A DNA stretch of 64,000 nucleotides from Brachionus rotundiformis (Eukaryota > Rotifera > Eurotatoria > Ploima > Brachionidae). Location of the stretch: positions 396,095 to 460,094 of the forward strand of contig JAESIW010000199.1 in assembly GCA_016802295.1 (NCBI GenBank), given 5' to 3'. This document shows positions 11,152 to 21,485 of this stretch, one piece after another. Under the pieces are notes generated by a model. That model had not been told where the DNA came from. It ran no database searches and worked only from the letters and a program-made list of their open reading frames with translations. The position numbers and the translations under genes are program-made. Positions within the stretch are counted from its first letter, which is position 1; each line of letters opens with the position of its first letter.

Positions 11152-14100
11152 ATGTTCAAGCCAAAATCATCAACTCGTCCTGACAGATATGAACATCGTA
11201 GAAACAAAATAGAGCCCAAGCATGCAGGTCCAATTGACTTCACTTCTTTTATACAAGAAAGGGTCGATTTTGCTGGCTTCAGTGACTTTCAAGTAGATAC
11301 ATTCGAAAACAAAATAGTCAAAAAGAAGATAAAATTAAGTCATTTTTTCTGTATTTGTGTATCATTAATAAGCATTGTATTTGTAGCAATGGTAGCGACA
11401 ATTATCATTCTGACCAATAGATCGAATATTAAGTATTCAGAAAATATAAGTATCCCTGTAAAATCCACTTCAATCAGGCCAGAATTTACTTACTCCAAAA
11501 TTAGGACAAGTTTGGTACCTACAAGTGCAACCATGCCAAAACCAGAAATAAATTTAGATCAGAATTTAGAATTTTATGCCAACCAAACTTCTTATGTAAA
11601 AAGTACAACTTTTATTAAAACAAATATCTTTTCTACCAAAAAAACTAGTCGATCTAGCCATAAAAATACCACATTAAGCACTAATAAGCTGACTTCGAAA
11701 TCGACCACCACTTTTTATGAACCCAGTTTTGTACCAACAACTACTTGGAACCCAATTAATTTGACACCTCTAAATAACATAAAGAGTACTTGGGAATATA
11801 GTTCTCCATTAATTATTCAAAATTGTTCGGATGGTTTCACCGGATCGGATTGTCTTGATGGTAAACGAGAAAATTTTTTTACTTTTCTAATTTTAATAAT
11901 TTAAAAATTGATTTTATTAATAACTATTAAGTGAATTAATTTTTTTATTGAAAAGATCAATTATCTATTTTTAATTAATAAATAATAATTTGAAATTTTT
12001 TAAATTTATTAAATGGTCTAATTAATAAATGGGATTAATATTTATAATTATTTTTTGCAATTTAGAGTGTGGACTAAATTCGAGTGTTGACCAAAGTGAA
12101 TCGGAACCATCGGAATTCCAATGGTCGTCTTTGGTCTCAATTGTTTTCAATTACTCTTTCAACTACCGATTGAGGGATTCTATTTACAAAGTGAACTATT
12201 TGAATAAATGTACTGGGTCATTAATAACGAGGGATGCGGTTCTTACCACTGCTAGCTGCTTGATCGAAAAGGTGCTTTTTCAGTTTAATGGTGAGAAATA
12301 TGTCCATGTGGTTGTACCGAATAGATTTTTTGATTCTATACAATCAATGTATAAAATATATGTTGTTCAACAAAATTTAAATCAAAGCGAGGTATTTATG
12401 TCAAGTTATATAAAGGTTAGTTGAGTTTATTATCTCATTCAAAATATCAAAATATCATACGAACCTTAAAAATTAGTGTTTAAAATAAAATCTAAATTTT
12501 ATATTTCAATGATCAGTTTTTATATTTTTAATATAATTATTTACAGTGATGATTTGATCCCAGTATTTTACCAAAAATTTCGCAAAATCCGAAAGTGAAT
12601 AAGAGGTATTTTACGAAAAGTTATCGAAATTATCAAGATTTTACGATGATTTTGGTAAAATTTGGTAAAACTTTTAACTTTTTTTACCAAAAATCGAAAA
12701 ATTAAATAAAATAAAAATTTTTTTAAAACACCTTTAAAAATAAATATTATTAACCAAATATAACGTTAATTTAACCTATTTCTTGAAAAAATTGGTAAAA
12801 AAAAAGCAAAATTTTGAAAAATTTGATTTTATTTTAATAAAAAATTCGATTATGTATTTTAAAAAAATATCATTTAATATAAACATAATATTTAATGGCT
12901 TATTATCAGACCAGTAATCATCTTTTTAAATTACTTTCTCAATAAGCAATGTCGTATTCTCTGGTCCCAAGTGGGCTATAAAATCGGCCAGAATTTCTTG
13001 ATTTAATTTTTGAATCCATGTTTTCTCTATTTTAATTCAATTTTTGTTCAAAAAATTCTTCATTTGGGGTCAAAGTTAAATTGACAGTTGAAGATGATTC
13101 ACTTATTAAAGTAGATTCAATACTGGTTTCTTGATTTGAGGTTGTGTCTAAATTAGTAGAAGCTAAATTTGGTCAAGATATTTGTCATGATATTGAAAAT
13201 TCCATCCTTGGCATCAAATTTGACCCAAAACTCAACTTCAAAAAACATTTTGAAGATTTACGACGTAAAGTTATGCCTAAAATTAACTTATTTTTGTAAG
13301 ATAAAAGGGGTTGTGAAGTTGGTTTCAATTCGATCATTTCAATTCAGAAAAACTTGAATAACTTTTTTACTAAAAGAGATAATTTAGTTCTATAAAATGC
13401 TCGATTATAAGCAAATTTGCTTAAATCAGTAAAATAAGTCTGCAAAATACTCTGTAACATTATGAATTCTGCACGCCATTAAAAGTATTCAAATCAATTG
13501 TGCACTTACTTTGGAGAGTTTTTGCAGACATATATTGCTTAAACATTAAGCATTTTACAGAACTAAATTATTCCTTATAGTAAAAAAGTTATTCAAATTT
13601 TTCTAAATTAAAACGATCGAATTGAAAAGAACTTCATAGCCCCAAGATAAAAGGTCTAAAAATTTACAACTCTTTATTTTAATGCAAAATAATATTTAGA
13701 AATTATATTCGATCTCAAATTGACTACTTATTCATCTCACTTTCAAGTTAAACTCAAAAAATTATCAATGATGCACAAAAAATGCAAAATAAAATACTCA
13801 GGCATATCAAATACTTGCCATTGAAAACTAAGATCAATACCATCCATAAGAGTCTAAATATTGACATGATTAGATCAACTAGATCTGAACTACTATTTAA
13901 TAATTTCCTACAAAAACGAGTGGATCACTAGCAACTATTAGAAGATTTAAATGACTACCTGACAAACACTCATGTTCCAAACAAAAAGTTCAACAACTTT
14001 TTTGAAAATTTAAAAAAAAACTATTATCTAGTAAATCGTATAACCTATAGTTACCTATCAACTTTATACTTTATAAATTAAATTTATATTATTTTATCCT

Positions 14101-15659
14101 GCTATAATCATTTTTGTGCTCTGATATATACATAAAGTTTCTCTTTTTTAATATTTAATTCAATATTTTAAACGTTAGGCTAAAAAATAGGACTATGATC
14201 CATTCTGAGTGGCCTGAGGACTTCCTCAAATAATATTTTAAATAAATATTGAAAATTAAGGATAAAATCAAGTAAATCTCCCGATCTAAATCCAATTGAT
14301 CTCTTTTTGAACAAGCTAAAGGTTTGTGTACGCCAAAGTACAATTTTAAAAAGAATAAGATATGATAAAAGCCGTCAATAATTTTCAAAAAACCAAAACT
14401 ATATTTGTTAAATTAAATAAAATAGAATTTTTCAAAATTTTACTTTTTTTTACCAATTTTTACAAGAAATTAACGTTATTTTTGGTTATTAATAGTTATT
14501 TTTATTAAGTAATTTAAGAGTTCTTTTTTTAAATTTTCCGATTTTTGGACAAAAATAAATAAATTTTTTCAAAAGTTTTTTTCCTTTTTAACTTCACCAA
14601 ATTTTGACCAAAATCATCGTGAAATCCAGTCTAAATTTTTACATAATTTTTCTCAAATACCTCTTTTTCACTTATCGGATCAAATCATCACTGTAATATT
14701 AACCAATATTATATTACCGTAATGCCTTGCCCCCTAATGCGGCATTTATTTTCAGAATTCTGGATTTTAATGCATGCATTTAACCCACTTTTTTTTCCAG
14801 ATACGCTGCGACTAAAAATGCTTCAGTTAATGTCAAAATTTTGGTATAAATGCCGCATTAAATATGTAAAAAATACTAAAAATACATTTTTCTATTTTTT
14901 CAATTGTTTCAAAATTTGAAACACACAAAATGTTCTTCGGACATAATGTTTTTTACATATTTAATGCGGCATTTGTACCAAAATTTTGACATTAACTGAA
15001 TCATTTTTAGTCGCAGCGTATCTGGAAAAAAAAGTGGGTTAAATGCACGCATTAAAATCCAGAATTCTGGTTTAAAGTGCAAGGCATTACGGTATGAAAA
15101 TAATATATCTTATCTTTTTTATATTTAGCATCCTGATTATGAAGAAAGTACAAAGCTAAATGATTTAGCGATTATAAAACTTAGCTCAGATGTAAACATA
15201 AAGGTAAATCATTCGCTTTCATGTTTGCCAAAGCGATCTGAGCCAATATTTCCCAAATTTGACATGTCCGAGGCTTACATGATAGGCTTTAATTTAAATA
15301 GCTCGAATGCAATGCATGATAATGTGAGAATAACTAAATACAATAGTTTTGAGTGCTTAAATATGACACATATCAGAGATTGGGACCGACAAATCTGTAC
15401 CATAGATAAAGCAAGTGAGAAGGATCTATGTGACTTTGAGTTTGGCTCTCCACTGCTAATTAAACAAAATTTAAATGGTGTTAGAAAGTATATTTTGGTA
15501 GGGGTCATTTCAAACAAAACATCATGTGACCATTCTTCGCCATTCATCGTAGGGTAAATTCTAAAAGTTAATTTAAAACTTTTACTAATATTTTTTAAAA
15601 AATAAAGAACTTTTACCAGAATTAGCTATTATACAGACTGGATTGTGAAAAATATTTAA
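11152..15659 (+). CDS. Type II transmembrane serine-protease homologue, catalytically dead
   Basis: Exons 11152-11860, 12066-12415, 15129-15553 and 15620-15659 give 507 residues with consistent phase. Residues 64-88 form a membrane anchor with no signal peptide, so the N-terminus is cytosolic. A long Ser/Thr-rich stalk (about 90-220) leads to an EGF-like cysteine piece (NCSDGFTGSDC). A chymotrypsin-fold (S1) domain follows. The block normally T-A-A-H-C reads TTASC, putting Ser300 where catalytic His57 should be. Asp102 is kept (NDLAIIKL, Asp365). The G-D-S-G-G-P-L block reads FEFGSPL, so Ser195 is Phe. The last strand/helix (ISYYTDWIVKNI) is intact. The family is known to include inactive homologues acting as adhesion or regulatory proteins. 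The third intron (12416-15128) is swollen by transposons. Confidence 0.82.
13075..13170 (-). pseudogene. Captured fragment of the mucin minisatellite unit
   Basis: Read on the minus strand, these 96 bases match part of the 168-bp coding repeat of the gene at 58824-61254 with only two mismatches that I can see. They encode LASTNLDTTSNQETSIEST and the following SESSSTV. The frame then runs on into TLTPNEEFFEQKLN and a stop. It lies inside the long-TIR element, antisense to the host gene. It may be a transposon-captured gene piece or the remnant of a second mucin-like gene. Confidence 0.75.
13160..14030 (+). mobile_element. Non-LTR retrotransposon (LINE) reverse-transcriptase relic
   Basis: Broken frames on the plus strand read ILGIKFDPKLNFKKHFEDL (13195-13260) and, after an inserted MITE, QKMQNKILRHIKYLPLKTK plus LNIDMIRSTRSELLFNNFL (about 13780-13915). 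These are the thumb and C-terminal motifs of jockey/RTE/CR1-type reverse transcriptases (L-G-x-x-F-D-x-x-L-x-F-x-x-H). Stops and a frameshift make it dead. Confidence 0.65.
13307..13643. mobile_element. MITE with 9-bp target duplication (Mutator-like)
   Basis: A 337-bp insert flanked by perfect direct repeats AAGATAAAA (13298-13306 and 13644-13652). Terminal inverted repeats begin GGGG(T/C)T(G/A)TGAAGTT and extend about 100 bases at roughly 85% similarity by eye. A 9-bp duplication and G-rich termini suggest a Mutator-like parent. It interrupts the LINE relic, so it arrived later. A diverged relative lies at about 43080-43413. Confidence 0.7.
14717..15092. mobile_element. Foldback MITE, copy 1
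   Basis: A 376-bp near-palindrome flanked by TA (14715-14716 and 15093-15094). Arms begin CCGTAATGCCTTG and end CAAGGCATTACGG; each is about 140-160 bases, with shared blocks such as ACGCTGCGACT and CCGCATTAAATATG. It sits only 36 bases before the splice acceptor of the protease-homologue exon at 15129. Copy 2 starts at 63693. Confidence 0.8.
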
Positions 15660-16109
15660 GAAGAATTTATTAAATAAAATATGATCATAAATTATAGATA
15701 ATGTCTAATTGTTATTGATAGTTTAAATTTTAAGTTTTTTGTTATTAAATCTTAATAAAAAATAAATATTTTAATTATTTTTTTATAGATTGCATTTTTA
15801 ATTTAATTTATTCAAATCTAATTAATTTCTTACATTTATATATTAATTAAATTCAAGCTTAAATCACGCCCAAGACAAATATAACTTTTTTCTTTCGTCA
15901 GATTCAAAGTTTTTACAATTAGTTTAAATTGATTAAAATCTGCTAAATAAATTTAAAATTAAAACTGTTTTAAATTAATTATGATTTTATTTTAAAAAAA
16001 GTTTAAAAAATTTAATCAAAATTCAAAAGATAAAAAACTATTATTAACAAAGAATATTTTTTTAAAATAAGATTTTGAAACATTTAAATAAATAATTTCT
16101 AAAAATTAA
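15660..16109. other. Intergenic between convergent genes
   Basis: A+T-rich spacer serving as 3' flank for the protease homologue (+) and the ENPP gene (-); nothing else seen. Confidence 0.4.
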
Positions 16110-17523
16110 TTAAATTAATCTCACTGACGAAATATTCTTTTTACTCCTGTAAATACTATTCATAAAATGTAATCTTATATGTACAAATACAATCAATAAA
16201 AATAACAAGATAATAAAAAATCCCATATTGAAAAGATTACCAACAAAAAGTCTCTTTTCGCTATAACCATGTACCAAAATATCTCTAAAATTATCCAAAG
16301 TTCCATTTATAGCACCGTACTTTAGACCTAATATATAGCACATTAGCGGATATACGTCAACACTGAATGCTATATGTTCTTGAGTAAAATTTTTTTTGAA
16401 AACTGGCCCTGTTGCCATGAATACAGGATGCATGCTCAAAACTTGGTTATCACCACCATGATCTCCCTCTTAAAAAAAATTTTTATCCTAAGTCAAATAA
16501 AATTCTTTAATTACTCCATGATTTCCAATTAAATCTTGATCTATTTGCCCTAAATGTTTCGAAGCCTACATCACCAAACATAACTATTGGTCCAATTCGA
16601 TCATTATGTCTATAGTTAAACCTAGATGGTACTTGATCATGCTTGAATACATTATAATGAGGTATATTCTTTAAACTATTGTAAATCAGATCCAAATGGC
16701 TCATATTTTTTGGAAATATATTTATCTGTGTTAAACCACCGTAAATGTTAAATAAGTTTACATCAACATAATCACTCAGGTCTATTGATTTATTGAAACT
16801 AGCAGTGTCCATTCCATGATCAGATGTTATGATGACATTAATTGCATCCATGAGACCCAGGTCTTCTAGCCTTGCCATCAAATAACCAACTAAAAGGTCA
16901 ATTTTTTCAAGAACAGCCTTAATTTCATCAGAATAAGGACCAAATTGGTGACCAGTTTCGTCTGGTTCGGGAAAATACAGCACTCCAAAGTTAATACTTT
17001 CATTTAAAAACAAGTCAACAATTCGATTTACTTTAGCGTACCAATCCAGCTTGTTGCCATAGTCTTCGCTGTAGAAAACACTCTTGTTTGCGAAAGGAAC
17101 ATTCGCGCCTGGGAATCCACCAACTATTGCGCTTTTTCCTGAATAAATTTGATTGAGAGTCCAAATTGGAATGGTTATTTTATTCTGAGCAAACCATTTT
17201 GTGTCATTGTCATTAGGTCCAAAGGCATAAAATGTTTCCTGGATAATAGGATCATACATTGCATTGGCAACAATACCATGTGTTTCTGGATAAAGACCTG
17301 TGGCCAAAGTCATGTGATTAGGAAACGTGACCGTGGTAAATGCATTTACTAGACCATTTTTAACACGGACTCCACCATTCAAGAAATATTTTTTAATATA
17401 AAATAAATCGTGTGTCTCAATGTAGTCATGCCGGAAGCCATCAAAGCTAATAAGAATCAATTTGGATTCAATACAAACCAAAGATATAAATACAAGAACT
17501 AGAATTTCTCTAAACTTTGTCAT
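16110..17523 (-). CDS. Ectonucleotide pyrophosphatase/phosphodiesterase, ENPP4/5-like
   Basis: Two exons, 17523-16515 and 16468-16110, give 455 residues, close to ENPP4/5 length. A signal peptide (about residues 1-20) is followed by the alkaline-phosphatase-like catalytic domain. Metal and catalytic residues are in place: Asp28 (ISFDGF), the nucleophile Thr66 (TVTFPNHMTLATG), Asp188 and His192 (PEPDETGH), Asp235-His236 (TSDHGMD), and Asp339/His340 in GDHGGDN, whose codons span the splice junction. A C-terminal hydrophobic segment (GFFIILLFLLIVFVHI) anchors it as a type I ectoenzyme with a short basic tail. The family hydrolyses nucleotide or phosphodiester substrates at the cell surface; the exact substrate is not predictable here. 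No somatomedin-B or nuclease-like domain, so it is not ENPP1-3. Confidence 0.9.
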
Positions 17524-18532
17524 TATTTAAAACAATATTTCATAAAAGATTAGGATATTTTATTATAGGTAAATCATGTGAATTGTATATTATGGTTTTA
17601 ATTATTTAAAATGAAGATAACTAATATATAAGCATTTTAAATTGTCTTAGGAAAGAAAAATAATTTTTTCAATTTTGATAAAATCTAAAAATTTATAATA
17701 AGATATACATTGAATTAAAAAATTGAAATTTAAATAATTTAATTTTTATTCAAATCTTAATTATATCTAGGTAGTGCCTTAATTTTTTTTTAAATATAAG
17801 TGATTCAAGTATCTTTTTAATCAATTGTGCATCATTTATAATCTAAAGTAATAAAGAAATTTGATTTAAACTTATTTTTCTTATTAACAATTAAAATTTA
17901 AAAGGACTTTTTAATCAATTGAAACTGCATATCATGTCTCATTTTTTGCAAAAAAATAAATATTTACCTAAATTTAATGATTCAATTATATTTTTTGTTC
18001 TAAAAAAAATAAAAAATAAATTAAAAATTTCGTAATATAATTGAATTATGAACTCTTGTGTATTTAAAAGCTCTTAGATCTATTTATTTATTAGATTCAA
18101 TTAAAATCTACTCCGCTGATTAAAAAAATTTATACAAAAAATTAACAAATTATCAATATTATTTATTGAAACAATTTTTTAAATTAATCAAATAAGATTT
18201 ATACATTTCAAAAATAAACTTATTTGTATCTATATATTTTCCAAAAAGCAATCTACTTGAATATGGTCTCTGGACTCTTGTGGACTTACTCCAACTTTAT
18301 TTACTGCATGGTTACATATAGTTATAAAAAAATTTTATCAAAAAAGCTATATAAGTTTTAAAAAATTTATATTAACTAAATGATTGATAGATTGCTTATA
18401 AGCGACATTAATTGTTACTTATCTGTCTAATAAAATCCGAAATCGGCATTGTTTAAGTATAACTAATTTTTTTATTATTTCTCCGAGCCGGACCTCGGCA
18501 AAAGAAAGGTAGCCAAGCGTATCCCAGCACCC
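17524..18532. other. Intergenic region between divergent genes
   Basis: Upstream of the ENPP gene (-) and cathepsin gene (+). Mostly homopolymeric A/T. The last 60 bases are far more G+C-rich and include a small hairpin (CCGAG...CTCGG, about 18483-18498) just before the TATA box. No gene seen. Confidence 0.4.
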
Positions 18533-18541
18533 TATAAAAAG
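18533..18541 (+). promoter_or_regulatory. TATA box of the cathepsin gene
   Basis: TATAAAAAG, 37 bases before the ATG, in a locally G+C-rich patch. The implied leader is fewer than about 10 nucleotides if transcription starts about 30 bases downstream. Confidence 0.55.
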
Positions 18542-18569
18542 ACAACTTAGCCTTTGCACAAAAGCCAAA

Positions 18570-19568
18570 ATGATTTTACCAATATTATCTTTTTTCATCG
18601 CACAAGGTCTTGTGCTTGCCATTGATGACAAAATAGGTCGTAAAGAATTTGTGCGATTTAAAAATCTTTACAAAAAAAGATACAGAAATGTAATTGAAGA
18701 AAATTTACGCTATCAACTTTTTTTCAGACAATTGGACCGAATGGCCAAAGTAAACAAAGACTACAATAACAAAAAGTCGCCTTACAAGCTTGCCATTAAT
18801 CAATACAGTGATCTCTCTTATAATGAATTTTTGTCCAAGCGGTGTGGGCTGATTGTGCCAAACTCTATGGCAAGATCAGTTCCTGTAGCTGAAACACGAA
18901 AAAAAAAAGTTAACGTTGGTCGTCAAATAGCATCATTTGACTGGCGTGATACTGGACATGTTGGCCCAGTTAAGGACCAATATGATTGTGGAGGGTGCTG
19001 GGCTTTTGCGGCAGCAGCAGCTATAGAAACCCAATGGTCAATGTACTATGCCAAGCTTAAAGATTTGTCTGAGCAAAATTTGATCGATTGCACTATTGGA
19101 AATTATGGATGTAGTGGTGGTGTAATGCAGTTGGCATATGATTATATAAGAAAAAACAAAGGCATGAACGATGAAATAAAATATCCTTATGTTGGTCCGA
19201 ACTCTACATCTTGCCATTATAAGCCAGGTTTTCCGGCAGCCAATGTTTCAGGCTATATTCAAATTGAAAAGGGAAATGAACAACAGCTAGAAATAGCTGT
19301 GAGAGAATATGGTCCAGTTTCTGTTGGAGTACATGCCAGTTCGGACTTTATGAATTATAACGGAGGCATATTCGATGGTTCGGACTGCTCCAACACTCTC
19401 AACCATGCAGTTGTCATTGTAGGATTCAATAATGTTCATCAGCCAAACTATTGGATTGTGAAAAATTCGTGGGGTTCCTGGTGGGGCGAGTCTGGATATA
19501 TAAGAATGCTAAAGGGTTCTAATATTTGTGGTATAGCCAATTTGGCAACTTATCCAATTATATATTAA
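18570..19568 (+). CDS. Cathepsin L-like cysteine protease (papain family C1A)
   Basis: Intronless, 332 residues. Signal peptide (about 1-17), I29 inhibitor prodomain (about 25-90, ending in the NQYSDLSYNEF block), then the mature peptidase from about residue 121. Catalytic residues are all present: Gln137 (VKDQYDCGGCWAF), Cys143, His279 (LNHAVVIVGF) and Asn299 (KNSWGSWWGE). The usual CGSCWAF is CGGCWAF. The cysteine set (GCSGG, SNICG) fits the standard disulphides. The enzyme would work in lysosomes or the gut lumen. Lack of introns in a region of split genes could mean retroposition or simple intron loss. A minus-strand frame at 18419-18631 is a shadow. Confidence 0.93.
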   Translation: MILPILSFFIAQGLVLAIDDKIGRKEFVRFKNLYKKRYRNVIEENLRYQLFFRQLDRMAKVNKDYNNKKSPYKLAINQYSDLSYNEFLSKRCGLIVPNSMARSVPVAETRKKKVNVGRQIASFDWRDTGHVGPVKDQYDCGGCWAFAAAAAIETQWSMYYAKLKDLSEQNLIDCTIGNYGCSGGVMQLAYDYIRKNKGMNDEIKYPYVGPNSTSCHYKPGFPAANVSGYIQIEKGNEQQLEIAVREYGPVSVGVHASSDFMNYNGGIFDGSDCSNTLNHAVVIVGFNNVHQPNYWIVKNSWGSWWGESGYIRMLKGSNICGIANLATYPIIY

Positions 19569-21485
19569 TTTGTTTTTTTATTTTGATTTTTTATTCATAA
19601 ATCAAATATTGTATTTTATCAAAATATAAAATTTAAATATCTAAATAATTCTTAATTCTGTTGGCAAAATTTTATGGGAACATTGTCAAATTAATTTTGT
19701 TTAGTCTAAAAAAAAAAAGATAAAAAACGTTTGACACAGCTACAAAGATGCTTTTTTTTCAAGAACATGATGGATCATTCATCAAAAAAAATGTGATAAA
19801 ATTTCCCTATTAGATTTTCAATATCAATCAAAATAAACAAAATATATTTTATCTAAAAAAATTAAAAATTTATTTTTTGTCCAAATTGGAAAAACATAGA
19901 TTAAGAAATATTATTTTTTTTAATATTATTTCGAGGTTAATCAACAGGCTAGTGTCTCTGTCATGAAGACCGATTAACACTCCATTTATTTAAATAATAT
20001 AGAATAAATTTTACAAATTAAAAATGAATAATTTTTTTTTTAAATGATTCAAAAAAGTAAAATATTGGAATATTTGAAGTTTTTAGAAAATCCAAAAGTT
20101 TTTTCTCCATTCGCGGATTTTGATATTGGTTCTATCAGATTTATACTATTCCTTTAATTATATTTTAAATTTCTTGAGTCATTTTTCTTCTCTAATTCTG
20201 CCTTAAATTTCCACTGGAATTATGAAAGTATAGTAATTTATTAAAAAAAGATAACATTCTATCTAGTATTATATGTTGAAATGCATACAAACCATACTTT
20301 TCTAAGAAGTTATTAATATCATTAAAGTTATTTACTTCAAATTTGAATCTAAATAGTTTAAATAATAAAATATAGATTATGATAACGAGTTTCATAGTTT
20401 AGATTGGAAAATTTAACCAAAATCATAATAAAAAATTGATCTAACAAATGTCTATCAAAAAGTGTCTCGGTTTAAGGATTTATTAAAATTTAAAAAAACT
20501 ATAATATTAAAAAAATTATTTTTTTCAAAATTATTCTGATTCTAACATTTTTTAAATTGTTTTTTAAAATTCTTATTTAAATCCTGTCAATTATTCAATC
20601 TAATACTAAATCATACGGCTGAAATTAAGGACTTAGTTTCCATTTCCAATCGGCCAAGAATATGTCTAAATTAAACTATTAATAGATAAATAATATATTT
20701 TTAAGTTTCCAATCTGTGCCGTGTTCACTTGTGGAGTATTAACTAAGCTTTGTGAAGCTTTTTAAGATTCAATTTCAAGATTTTTAACCCTCGGATAAGG
20801 TTAACCTAATGAAAATAAATTTATATTCTATCTTTTATTTTTTTGAATAAAGTATTGCATCTTTATAGTTAAGTTTCAAATTAAAAACACTACTCTAAAG
20901 TCAGATAAATATTCAAATAGCCATATCACCTAATATTAATTTAATTAACAAAAATATAAACAACTTAATAAGTTATTGATTACCAGGATATTCGATATTA
21001 GATCTTGATACTAAAAAATTCAATTATAAAAGATAGCATTTTACTTGTATTGTAGAAAAATGAGTTAATTAATAAATTTCCGATAAAAGCATTCAAGGAA
21101 GAAAAATTTAAAGATTATTTAAAAATTATTTAAAATTGGTGATTAGAAATTTGGCAAACTTGTGGCAAATGTTTGACTCAATTTGATTTATCAAGTCTGA
21201 GTAAAATAATCAAGACGCAAAACTAATCTACACACCCTTGTAGATTTACTTTTAATTTTATTTTACCAAATTTAAATTTGAGCATATTGAACCATTCCCA
21301 TTCTAAAATAACCATCACAATCCCATTCATATTTATCTCGAAATGAAGCACTAAATCTTAAGATAAGAAATACATGAGATAAAAAAATCTAATAGGTGTA
21401 ACAAAAATCTAGAGAAAATAATCATATATTAGCCTTTGTCATTCACAATATTCCAAATTGAAGCAAATTTTAGGCGAACAAAAAA
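19569..21485. other. Intergenic, 1.9 kb
   Basis: A+T-rich with AATAAA-like sites after the cathepsin stop. A perfect 7-bp inverted repeat (GTTAATC...GATTAAC) lies at about 19937-19977. A 67-codon minus-strand frame (20395-20192) begins with a hydrophobic run but has no other support. No exon recognised. Confidence 0.35.

Larger units (their letters stand above)
12544..14693. mobile_element. 2.15-kb long-TIR DNA transposon carcass
   Basis: The two ends are inverted repeats of about 290 bases, 12544-12835 against about 14400-14693. Both start CAGTGATGATTTGATCC and share internal blocks such as ACGATGATTTTGG and TAACGTTAATTT. Each end abuts a TA dinucleotide (12542-12543 and 14694-14695), as expected for a TA target duplication of the Tc1/mariner type. 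No transposase frame is recognised. The interior holds a mucin-repeat fragment, a LINE relic and a MITE, so it is a non-autonomous, repeatedly invaded element. Superfamily assignment is inference. Confidence 0.65.

Noticed and set aside
18419..18631. 70-codon minus-strand frame over the cathepsin promoter
   Set aside because: Overlaps the TATA box and signal peptide of the cathepsin gene; no features of its own.
20192..20395. 67-codon minus-strand frame with a hydrophobic start, a possible small secreted protein
   Set aside because: Residue mix is that of A+T-rich noise (Ile, Phe, Asn, Leu, Lys), with no TATA box or neighbouring exon.
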